Below are positions 48,855 to 58,299 of a stretch of DNA of 64,000 nucleotides, piece after piece. Every line of letters begins with the position of its first letter. The first letter of the stretch is position 1. The notes below the pieces were generated by a model. It searched no databases, was not told the origin of the DNA, and was given only the letters and a program-made list of their open reading frames with translations. A program made the position numbers and the translations under genes. Source of the stretch: Cryptomeria japonica (taxonomy: Eukaryota > Streptophyta > Pinopsida > Cupressales > Cupressaceae); the NCBI RefSeq assembly GCF_030272615.1, contig NC_081415.1, positions 629,773,240 to 629,837,239 on the forward strand. Reading direction: 5' to 3'.

Positions 48855-50311
48855 TGTGTGCGAGAAAAGTGGTGCAAAGAAACAAATATTTCAGTTTTTG
48901 GACAAGTCCACACACCAATGGGACTCTTGGTGCAAGTTATGGAGTTATATTGAATAACTCAACTTCCCAAGGGATGTTCCATTGTTCTCTATCTCACATG
49001 ACCCTTCAAGCCAATGCCTTTTCTCTCAAATCGCTGAGCAAAGTGACTTAGGGATGACAACTATGAGAACAAGGGATATTGATCAATCTAGTATGAATGC
49101 ATTCCTAATTATGCATGATACTAAATCTAACATGATTTAAACTAGCATGGATATGATGATAAGATAAAATGATTAGTAAAAACTATCCTAACATGCTATA
49201 CTAGTCTAATATGATAATTCTATGATAATTAGAAATGCTTCTAAAAATGCTTATTTAGATGATTTCTATTCAAAGAGAGGCTAAATGCTTGATTAAAATG
49301 ATTTAGATTAGATGCTTAGAAAAATGTCTATAATTTTGATACTAAAGACTTGGATATGATAATGGAGGAATGAGGGCTCTATTTATAGGAAAAACATGGC
49401 AATGAATGGTCAAGATTGGATGATCTTATCAAGGGTTAGGATTGAAAGTTATCAATCCATGTTTACAATTCTCACCAATGAAATGGTGATAATTGTCAAC
49501 ATAAGACTACTTGAGAGGAGATGTAAGAAGCATTAAATGCTTGAGAAGACCTCATGGTTACCTTATAAGGTAAGGTTTAAGGTTAGGCTAAGGTTATCCA
49601 TTGGATAAAGCTTTTACCCAAAGGATAAACTCTTGTGCAAGGGTTAAGAAGATAACCAAGGGTAAAGGCCATCAATGCTTGATGAGACCCTTGGGTTAGA
49701 TGAGGCTTGCGTTAGAGAGAAAGTCTCCAATCATGCAAGAGGGTTGAGTTAATCGTTAATGGTTTGGAAAACTTTCAAGGTTAACTTGTTGGAGGCATAA
49801 AGCCTTTAATGGTTTTCAAAGACTTTGAGGGTTTGAGAAGTGACTTCCCTTTTCTTAGGGATGTGACAATATTTAGGAGATGGGTCAGGCTAATTTAGAA
49901 GTGATTAGAAGAATTTAGAAGGGGGTTTAGAAAGGCAAGTGGGATATGCAGGAGAATGCAAGTGGATGGAGGGTGATTTTAATTAAAATAAATTACTTTA
50001 TTTCAACAAAATAGAAGCAACTTGCATAAATACAAGTGGGGGATTTGAATAAATAAATTAGATTTATTTATTTTTAATGAACAATTTAATTAAAAGTAAA
50101 TATAATTAAAAGGGGAGAAAGGAGAATTAATTAAATAAAGTGATATATTTAATTAGAGGCTATGGAAGGCTTAGGTGAACTTAATTAAATAAATTGAGTA
50201 ATTTATTTAATTAAATAGATGAATGTGAATGAATTTAATTAAATAGGGGAGAAAGGTTAAAATGAATATTAAATATTCACTTAGGAAAGTGGTCATTTTT
50301 ATATGTCTACA
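48855..50311 (-). repeat. 5' LTR of the gypsy element, 1457 bp
   Basis: It begins TGTAGACATA and ends with CACACA on the minus strand. A CATATAAAAATGACC stretch lies close to the start. It pairs with the split copy at 17939-26816. Confidence 0.9.
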
Positions 50312-50316
50312 ATGGC
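50312..50316. repeat. Target site duplication ATGGC (right, gypsy)
   Basis: Identical to 17934-17938. Confidence 0.8.
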
Positions 50317-51350
50317 CATCATTACCCTATTGAGGAGGTGAAGAAAATCACCCTTCCTTGGTTAGCCCATAACAAGGGATACGTCTATTCTGGCTCCAAA
50401 AGTGACCTGTTGTACCAAGGACATACATCGACATACATGTCTGAGACATGCATACCATGCCAATTTGGCATAGTGGCCGGACCCACAGTATGTGATGTGG
50501 ACTCATCGGTTTCAGTCGTCGGGGCCCATGCGAAACTACGTGGACAGGCCGGAGGACGATCGCAACTCGCTTATTGGTTAGCGACGGTGTATTATGCATA
50601 GCACACACATTAAAAGCCAGGAAAAAGAAACAACCAGCGACGAGTGTATAAACTACGTTCGGACGACAGATTGATAGGAAAAAGAGGGCGCAGGCTTAAA
50701 AAAAGCCATAAAATAAAAAAACCGCATTAAGAAAGCATATCGGTGGGAAAAAGAGGGCACTACTTCCAAAATATGTAACTTCAGTTCAGAAAATGTGGCA
50801 CCATTTTGTGCCTAACGTGGAAAAAAGAAGATTAATGCACAATTAAAACATAAGGGCAGGTTGTGAGTCATTGTTGAAGTGCTATTTTTGAAGAAGCAGG
50901 TTGCGACTCATTGTTGAAGGGCTCTTGTTGTAGAGAAGGCTACGTTGTTGAAGGGCATCTGATTATTGAAGCAGGCTGCATTTTGAAGGGCGTGAGGTAT
51001 GTGGAAATCAGCCTCTACAAGTCATCTTTTTCCTGTTTATGTTTGGATTTTATTAAAAATGATGGACATGTATATTTTGTGTTTGCATTGTTTGTTTTCA
51101 TTTCTTGTTTTGGTTTATATGTAGTACAAAAATTTGCTTGTTTTGGAGGCAGAATAGGGAGAAAATTTTCTTGTCTAACCGTCGCGTAAGGGTTAGATAC
51201 CGCATGTTTGCTAGCTCCAAAAAGCCTTACATCGCGACTCCCAACTAAAAATCCATGGTAGTCTGGTAGTGGGTCAACCTTTTATCTTTGTGACTATAGA
51301 TTTTGGATTGGATGAGTGGGATTGGGTTAGAATGCGCATTAGGTTTTTGG
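50317..51350. other. Right flank of the gypsy element, no gene recognised
   Basis: The first 65 bases should continue the sequence broken at 17938. From about 50382 a stretch begins tctattctggctccaaaag, the end motif of the palindromic units further on. Small palindromes occur, such as tgccaatttggca at 50459. A weak repeat (gcaggttgcgactcattgttgaa and relatives) lies at 50855-50985. Frames here, for example 50338-50601, have no recognised motif. Confidence 0.45.
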
Positions 51351-51557
51351 CGTTAGGGTTAGCCGTGTTAGGGTTACAAGCAACATCAGGGTTAGAAGGC
51401 GGGTTAGGGTTAGTGGTGTTAGGTTAGAAGGTAGGTTAGGGTTAGTGACGGTAGGGTTAGTAAGCGGGTTAGGGTTAGAAGGCAGGTTAGGGTTAGCGAC
51501 ATTAGGGTTAGGAGGCGGGTTAGGGTTAGCCATGTTAGGGTTAGAATTGGTGTTAGG
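51351..51557 (+). repeat. TTAGGG-rich minisatellite
   Basis: Repeated ggttagggttag blocks separated by short variable spacers (aaggcg, tggtgt, tgacgg, taagcg) give a higher-order unit of roughly 20-40 bases. It is not a clean telomere array: the unit TTAGGG lacks the extra T of the usual plant TTTAGGG. The frames through it are low-complexity artefacts. Confidence 0.85.
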
Positions 51558-51623
51558 TTTTTGGTCAGTTTGGTCTGGGCGACGCTATTCAGATGCACTT
51601 TTGGCTCCAAAACGGATGCATTT

Positions 51624-51727
51624 GTTCTAGCTCCAAAACGACAAAATGGATTTATCGTCGATTTTGGAATAAATGGTTGCGATTGACTAACACATTGTTA
51701 TCGCGCTGTATGAAAGGTTTGACAGTG
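51624..51727 (+). repeat. Palindromic unit copy 1 (truncated)
   Basis: Reads ctagctccaaaacgac, cgtcgattttggaataaatgg, gattgactaacac and ctgtatgaaagg, so it matches the units at 52644, 52970 and 53136 but lacks the central palindrome. Confidence 0.75.
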
Positions 51728-51740
51728 CAAAACGAGCGAC

Positions 51741-51887
51741 TAACATTATTTCCCTGATGACTTTCTTTTTGCTACAACCTTCACTGATAGACATTTTCAC
51801 TATTGTGCTTTTCATTATAGGTCTTATCGATAGCCTCATCAATTATCGGCAAGACAGTTTTCTGCTTTTGCTACTTATGCCAATTTT
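51741..51887 (+). repeat. Direct repeat flanking the fold-back, left
   Basis: Shares taacattatttccctgatga, ccttcactga, gacattttcacta, gatagcctcatc and ttatcggcaagaca with 52199-52325. Confidence 0.85.
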
Positions 51888-51888
51888 G

Positions 51889-52198
51889 CCGTTTCGCGGG
51901 GCAAAAGGAAATGGCGGCCAAGTAGTCCGCGAATAAGTGAAATCGACTAGCATGACGTGTTAGTCACTTTTTTCGTTTCGCAGGACAAAAGGAAGTGGTG
52001 CCCACACAGTCCACGAATCAATGAAATCAACAAGCACAACGTCTTACTCGATTTTGTTGATTCGTGGATTGCTTAGCTGCCATTTCTTTTTGCCCCGTGA
52101 AACAACAAAATTGACTAACATGCCATGTTAGTCAATTTCGCTGATTCATGGACTGCCTAGCCGCCATTTCCTTTTGTCCCATGAAACGGTGAAATTGA
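51889..52198. repeat. Fold-back structure of four 80-bp units, two direct and two inverted
   Basis: Units of about 80 bases (cgtttcgcggggcaaaagg ... gtccgcgaat ... gaaatcgactagcatgacg) lie at 51889-51972 and 51974-52051 in one direction, and at 52052-52105 and 52110-52190 in the opposite direction. The whole could fold on itself with arms near 155 bases. Confidence 0.85.
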
Positions 52199-52325
52199 CT
52201 AACATTATTTCCCTGATGAATTTCTTTTCGGTACTACCTTCACTGAAGGACATTTTCACTATAAGTCTTACCGATAGCCTCATCGGTTATCGGCAAGACA
52301 ATTTTATGCTTTTGCCACTTATGTT
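52199..52325 (+). repeat. Direct repeat flanking the fold-back, right
   Basis: Partner of 51741-51887. Confidence 0.85.
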
Positions 52326-52643
52326 CACTATACCGATGAGCCTTATCGGTATATGCTTCTCCGATATAGCCATCGTTGACTCCATACTATAATTGGTGAG
52401 GCTGATGCTGATAGGTCTAACCTTGGATTTCCATGCATGCTTATCGGTATATAATACACCGATCAAAAGCTAGTATTTGTTGTCTAAGTGTTTTTATTGG
52501 GGTGACTTAGCCCGATAGTGTAACTTTCCATTATTTGTAATTTTTACTTTCTCTTCAGGCTACAAAAGATTAATAATCAAATAAGAACTTCTTCCATCCA
52601 TAAGGGTGCCTTTTCTCATTATTCTTCCTGAGATGCGGATGTG

Positions 52644-52788
52644 TCTATTCTGGCTCGAAAACGACAGTACGGATTGACTAACACGTGTGTTAGTCGCTTG
52701 TTTTACACCGTCGATTTTGCAATTAATGACTGTGATTCACTAACCTGTCGCTAACACACTGTATGAAAGGTCCATTTTGGAGCCAGAA
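52644..52788 (+). repeat. Palindromic unit copy 2, 145 bp
   Basis: It starts tctattctggctcgaaaa and ends ttttggagccagaaaa, giving inverted ends. Inside is a palindrome with 9-base arms, GACTAACAC-GT-GTGTTAGTC, at 52676-52695. Then come tttacaccgtcgattttgca and tgtatgaaaggtc. Confidence 0.85.
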
Positions 52789-52969
52789 AATAAAACTTAT
52801 AAACTAATACACACTATCTCAATCAAAATATATTTACATAAATATATTTATTAAAAAATAAAATAAATACAAAATTTAATATACTTAATCAAATACATTA
52901 AAAAGATTGACTTCTTTGCAGCTTTAACATGCAATATTAACTCTGCATATTAAAGGCTTTGGCCCTCTT

Positions 52970-53100
52970 GGGAGTGGTACAAATTGACTAACACGCATGT
53001 TAGTCGCACATTTTACACCGTCAATTTTGCAATAAATGGTTGCGATTGACTAACACGTCGTTATCATGTTGTACGAAAGGTCTGTTTTGGAACTAGAATA
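52970..53100 (+). repeat. Palindromic unit copy 3
   Basis: It has gactaacacgcatgttagtc, ttacaccgtcaattttgcaa, and the right end gtacgaaaggtctgttttgg. Its left end is changed. Confidence 0.8.
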
Positions 53101-53135
53101 TCCACGGCCTAGGAGCGGAGTCCGCATCAGAGGTG

Positions 53136-53280
53136 TCTATTCCGGCTCAAAAATGATAGTACGGATTTACTAACATGCATGTTAGTAGAGCATTTTACAC
53201 CGTCGATTTTGCAATTAATGGTTGTGATTGACTAACCTGTCGCTAACATGCTGTACGAAAGGTCTGCTTTGGAGCGGGAG
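53136..53280 (+). repeat. Palindromic unit copy 4, 145 bp
   Basis: Same length as copy 2. It starts tctattccggctcaaaaatg and ends gtctgctttggagcgggag. The inner palindrome reads actaacatgcatgttagt. Confidence 0.85.
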
Positions 53281-53709
53281 CACTTATTGTACAACGTGTT
53301 AGTGTTGTGTTAGTTAATTGCTGCCCGTTGATTGTAAAATTGATGGTATGAAACATGTGACTAATAGGTGTGTTAGTCATTATGTACTACCATTTTGGAG
53401 CGGTCATGCACGAAAGCACATAACGCACCTTGTTAGTCGATATCAGAATGAAACTTTCTATTTGTTGTGTGCGTCATATGAATCCAAGGTCTTCGTAGAA
53501 TAGCATGATATGGATATGTGTAAGTGTACAAAAATGTCCACAGACTATGATGCAAAATATAAGTACTTAGATTCTAGAATAACATGGAACATGTGGTAGA
53601 TGAATTTAGTTATTAGAAAGTACTAAAAAATTAACGCATAGGTTGATAAAAATTCAAATAATTTATAGATGTCGTTGTTAGTCTAACAGATTTGCATGTC
53701 CATTTTGGA

Positions 53710-54450
53710 ATGACAGGTATCTCGATTTCAAATATGGAGGCCAACTTTTCTTTAGAGACAAGAAAAACACAGGTTGCATTTTGGGGACGAATAAGTGATG
53801 ATAGGTTGATGAACCTATTTATCTATGAAGACACCACATTCCTTTCCATGGTGAATTTGATCCTTGGACCTGAGTATGTAGACCGTGGATGGAAGTACAA
53901 AATGAATGTAGACATAGTGTCTCTCTTTAAGGTATGGTGTCTGGAGCTTCGACCTGTTGTGAAAGTCAGGGAAATCATGAACAAGTGTGTCAAGAAGGAA
54001 TGGCTAGGGGGAATGGAAGCTTTATTAGGTTTGGCATGAGACATGGATGACTTTGAAAGTGTGGATGGAGCATGGATTCACATGAGTGAATTCATTCCTC
54101 CCTTGCAATCGTTCTTTCTCTGGAGCACCACATTCGATAAAGAGGTGAGAAGAAGTGTAGCACATGATGAAATGTATTGTATTGTGCAATACCTTGAGAC
54201 AGTCTATGTCTAGCAAGCGCATGTGGAGATGGAAAAATGGGGACCTTGGTCAGAATATAGAGCACTTGTACAACAAATGGTTCCTGCACGCACAAAATGA
54301 TGGGGTTGACCTTGTGGAAGAGGAACAACTAAGAAGGGTCGTGTGCTGCAGTTCAGTGAAGGCTCCAGCAGGGAGACAAAAATGAACCAAGTTAGGAACA
54401 TGGAAGTGATGGATGTGGAAGAGGGCACAGCCATTGTTCACATGGAGTAG
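53710..54450 (+). pseudogene. Unrecognised coding-like stretch, about 247 codons
   Basis: From ATG 53710 (MTGISISNMEANFSLE) the frame is open to a TGA at 54037. It then continues in the same phase (DMDDFESVDGAWIHMSEFIP) for another 57 codons to a TAG near 54210. After that it stays mostly readable to about 54450. Composition is protein-like, rich in Trp, Glu, Val and Leu, unlike the AT-rich chance frames. I recognise no family. It directly follows a phrase (gtccattttggaatgac) resembling the right end of the palindromic units, so it may belong to the same element type. Host gene relic is the other possibility. Confidence 0.45.
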
Positions 54451-55742
54451 CAAGATGGAACATACAACCTTTTTTGAAGCAAGGACTATATTTTTTTTTA
54501 AAATGTTTTTGAATGTGTTATGTATGGACCGTTATGTATACCAACTTCGATAGTCTAGTTGGCTAGCCATGGAGATTTTTATTTTAGAATGCAAACATTT
54601 TCAGAATTAATATAAAATATATATTTACCGGACAAAAATAAAAATTGTTGACACCAACTGATACTCTTATCTTCCTTGTTTTGAAATTGTTGTTAGCATT
54701 TCATTATATATGGTGAAAAAACATATGTTTTTGATTGTATGTGCATGAAATTGTTCTATAACATCAAACTCAAGCATTTCAATATATATGACTACAAATA
54801 ATTAAATTCTTATAGCACAATTGAGTTTCTATTCTGGCTCGGTAAGAAATTGGAGGCTTTCAAAATATATGGTGGAAAAAAACAAAAACTGTCTTTTGAT
54901 TCTATGTGCATGAAATTGTTCCCTATCTCATATTCTATATTCTATATTCTGGATATCAATTCCAATGTTTCTATATACAATTCCCAAGATGGGATATCAC
55001 TCGTAGAGTTCGCTTGAGTTAGAAGTGTTGAATGGTTAGCTACAACAAGCTCACATCTAGATGGAGAAACTCAAACAATAATGATGTTGTTGCTGGTCCA
55101 TTTACTTGTGTTATGATTGTTCTTTATGTGTGTTGATCATTGGATGATTTACTATCTTTGTTGACTTCTACATCTGATGATTTACTCTGATTACAAACTA
55201 TGAATCCAAATAATTGTCAATCAAGCTCAACCTTTTACGCATCCACTCCCAACAATCCTATGATAATGCAATGGTGAATTTCATTAATAAATTATCCAAC
55301 ATTTCTTTGTGGAGTTCAGAAAAAAGATGATACATAACTTGTTTTTCAAGCCTACTTTCTTTTTGCTATGAGTTCCACAAGCTATATAATTGTATTCATA
55401 TTTTCATTGCCTATTTTGAAAAAGATGATACATAACTTGTTTTTAACTTCCTTTTATAACCTCCCTTATTCAATGCCATTGCAACATCTCATATAATTTT
55501 AGAGAATAATAATAAACAATATCTTGTAGCTCCTCATGGGTGGTGGGGAGAGGTTCTCAAAGAGAGAAAAACGCTACTCAAAAGGTAGTTGGATAATGTT
55601 TTAGTGGGCTCCTATCACTCTTCACTTGTCCTTTAACAAGTCAAAACACTCAAACTCTCTTGGAGTGCTCCCTATCAATTTGTGCTCAATAGTTGCTTCC
55701 AATTGGTTTTTGGGCAATTACTCAAAATTCACTCAAAGAACC
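54451..55742. other. AT-rich sequence without genes
   Basis: Nothing coding is seen. At 54833 the unit-end motif tctattctggctcg occurs once more. Confidence 0.5.
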
Positions 55743-55935
55743 TGTTGGTTCCCAAAACCATAGATTGGAAATCCTAGAGCTTTGCCAAATCTCCTAGTGA
55801 TTTCTCAATCAGCCTTGGCGAACGAATAGGAATGGTCAAAGACCAAATTCCTTTGCATTTTAGGCTCCACTAGACCTAGGTGAGTATACCTTAATCTCGA
55901 AAGCACAAAGAGACTTCTTTATAGTGAATTTAAAC
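55743..55935 (+). repeat. TGTTGGTTCCC repeat, copy 1
   Basis: About 190 bases starting tgttggttcccaaaac and containing acgaataggaatggtc, gaccaaattcct, taggctccacta and acctaggtg. It is repeated at 57301 and, more diverged, at 56432. The TG start may be an LTR start. Confidence 0.75.
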
Positions 55936-55974
55936 TTGTCAAATTAGTTGTTTGCAAGAATGGCAAAATGTTTC

Positions 55975-56416
55975 CTACAACTGTGCTTATATATTATAAA
56001 GACAACGAATCTTATATATTAATTTTGGAATAAAAATATATACAAAAGCTAGAGACTCACAGGTACTTCATGATATACTTTCTTGCACAAAAATGACTTT
56101 TCATTTCTATAGATTTGTTTTAACATAACAGTACTAGTCCCAACAATCAATCTGAAAGATAGGAGCTTGTAAATTCTAAACTCTCCCTTTGTATACAAAA
56201 ATGACTCCGTATACATATGCGACTCAAAAGAAACAAATGAAAGGACACACCCTTTCATTAGTACAAACTAGAAAGTGACAAAAACCTAACTAATATCTCC
56301 CCAAATTCTATAACAACTAACAATATTAAAAAACATATTACAATTGACACAAATTTCAACTTCTTATTTTCTTTATGCAATTCCTCACACTTCTTCAATT
56401 TTGATTCATCTGTTAT
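55975..56416 (+). repeat. Internally deleted copy of the E2 3' region
   Basis: It matches 57960-58260 (caacgaatcttatatattaa, aaaggacacaccctttcatt) and then jumps to match 58855-58910 (caattcctcacacttcttc, gattcatc). About 570 bases present in E2, including coding sequence, are missing. Confidence 0.7.
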
Positions 56417-56431
56417 TTGGAACAATGGGTG

Positions 56432-56620
56432 TGTTGGATCTCAAATGAACAAATTGGATAGGTTCTAAGGAAATGCTAGCTCCTATGATCAAAACCTCCA
56501 ATTGACTTGGCCAACTTATAGAGTGAACCTATTTGGTTACTAACTCCCTCATTTTAGGCTTTGCAAGACCTAGGTGGGTATACCTATTCACTAGTCACTT
56601 TTGATGACTAATGCCTTTTA
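56432..56620 (+). repeat. TGTTGGATCTC repeat, diverged copy 2
   Basis: Shares the preceding ggaacaatgggtg with 57288 and the inner ttttaggctt, acctaggtgggtatacc. More diverged than copies 1 and 3. Confidence 0.6.
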
Positions 56621-57300
56621 TATAGCAAATTAAGTATCTTGATCTAAATTTTTCCCTATCTTAGAATGACATAGGTTCCTAGGATAGGTGGCTTTTAGAT
56701 GAGTTCAAGATTGTTGTTGTGAAAGCTATTTGATTTTTGTGCTTGATATGTATACACTACTGCTAACTGATTCTATATATCCTACTCAACTATTCCTATT
56801 GCTTTAAAGTAAAGGTAATTGATATGGTAAAAAGTTATTGTTTATGAAAGATTGGTGCCTTTCCTCTTGTTTGGGCGACAGAGTCTATTACTTCAATAGG
56901 ACTTAATTTATGTGTCTATGAGAATTTTTAAATCACCCCCAGGTAGATGTGTCAGTCACCTTTCCTCAAAAAGATCCATTTTAATAGTCTTATGCTATAA
57001 TTTTCTCTAATGAATTTAACCCTTACTTTAAGAGACCATTCAAGGAAGACTTACAAGGAATAATTACATTCCACAAGCATGCCTTTTATTCAAATTAATA
57101 GCAATAGGAAAATAAACTTCACTAGGAAGATACAAGCAACATTATCTTCTATGAGACAATATCACTAAATAAGTGCCAATTGAAATAAACAACTCAGAGA
57201 ACTTATGTAAAGGAAAAAACAACTAATTATATTGGTAGAGTTTTGAAAGTTACAAAAAGACTACTAGAGTATACTGTACATCTATTTCTTGGAACAATGG

Positions 57301-57500
57301 GTGTGTTGGTTCCCAAAACTACAAATTGGGAATCAAAAGGGCTTGCCAAATCCCTAACTGATCCAATCAACCTTGACCAACGAATAGGAATGGTCGAAGA
57401 CCAAATTCCTCTGCACTTTAGGCTCCACTAAACCTAGGTGGGTATACCCTAATCTCCAAAGCATAAAGAGATTTATTTATAGTGAATTTAAATTATTGAA
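57301..57500 (+). repeat. TGTTGGTTCCC repeat, copy 3
   Basis: Closely matches copy 1 through taggctccactaaacctagg and the end tatagtgaattta. Confidence 0.75.
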
Positions 57501-58299
57501 CATAGTTGTTTATAGGACTGGCAAACAATTTCTTGCAACTATACTTTATTGATATGCTTTTAACTTGTTTTAATTTGAAAATTTGAGTATAATTGAATAT
57601 GATTAAAAGTTATAACAGAATGCTATTGGAACTTAGAGTAATTATGAAAGAACAAGGCAAGTAAAAACTAGTAATATATTTCTCCAGTAAGGACTTTGTG
57701 CACACTTAACCTATTCACAAGAAACCGAAAATAAACCAGTGCCTTATCTGACAGTTTACATGTTGCTTAATGGACAAATACTTGTAATCTTTGGAGACAG
57801 TGTGAATAAACAAACTATCATTGCAATATCTTCAATGTGCATGAGAAAAACAAAAACAATTATGTTATCTCTATACCAACAGATGATAAAACATTGCAAC
57901 AAATCTTATTCAGATTTATCCGAAAGATTTTAAATCATTAACATCATATGACATGAAATGATCTGAAGATGAAAACAACGAACCTTGTATATTAATTTCT
58001 AGGAACAATTGGTGTACAAAAAATGCAAACTCACAAATACTTCACGATTACACTTGTTTGCATAAAATGGATTTTCAATTCTACAGACTTATCTTACATA
58101 ACACTACAGGTTCCAACAGACAATCTAAAAGATAATAGTCTCCTTAGAGTACCAAATGACTCATCATATATACATGACTTAAAAGATGTGAATGAAAGGA
58201 CACACCCTTTCATTAGAACAAACTAAAACTAACAAAAAACTAATTGACTCCCTAATTGCTAAAAATAGAACAAAATACAAATGACATAGATTAATGCTT
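57501..58299. other. 3' flank of E2 coding region
   Basis: No gene is seen. It holds the undeleted counterpart (57960-58260) of the copy at 55975. Confidence 0.5.

Larger units (their letters stand above)
17939..50311 (-). mobile_element. Giant Ty3/gypsy element of the Tat type, with two nested elements
   Basis: The element reads on the minus strand from its 5' LTR (48855-50311) to its 3' LTR (17939-26816, split by a copia insertion). Perfect ATGGC duplications flank it. A primer site (TGGCGCCCACTGTGGGGC) follows the 5' LTR and a purine tract precedes the 3' LTR. The order inside is leader, gag, protease, G-patch-like motif, reverse transcriptase, RNase H, archaeal-type RNase H, integrase, then an opposite-strand PMD gene. 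The second RNase H and the antisense ORF near the 3' end are hallmarks of the Tat lineage. It spans 32.4 kb, of which about 18.3 kb is its own. All reading frames carry stops, so it is inactive. Confidence 0.9.

Noticed and set aside
51339-51630. Open frames through the TTAGGG minisatellite as Asn/Pro repeat proteins
   Set aside because: They exist on both strands and several frames because the period is short; there is no start context.
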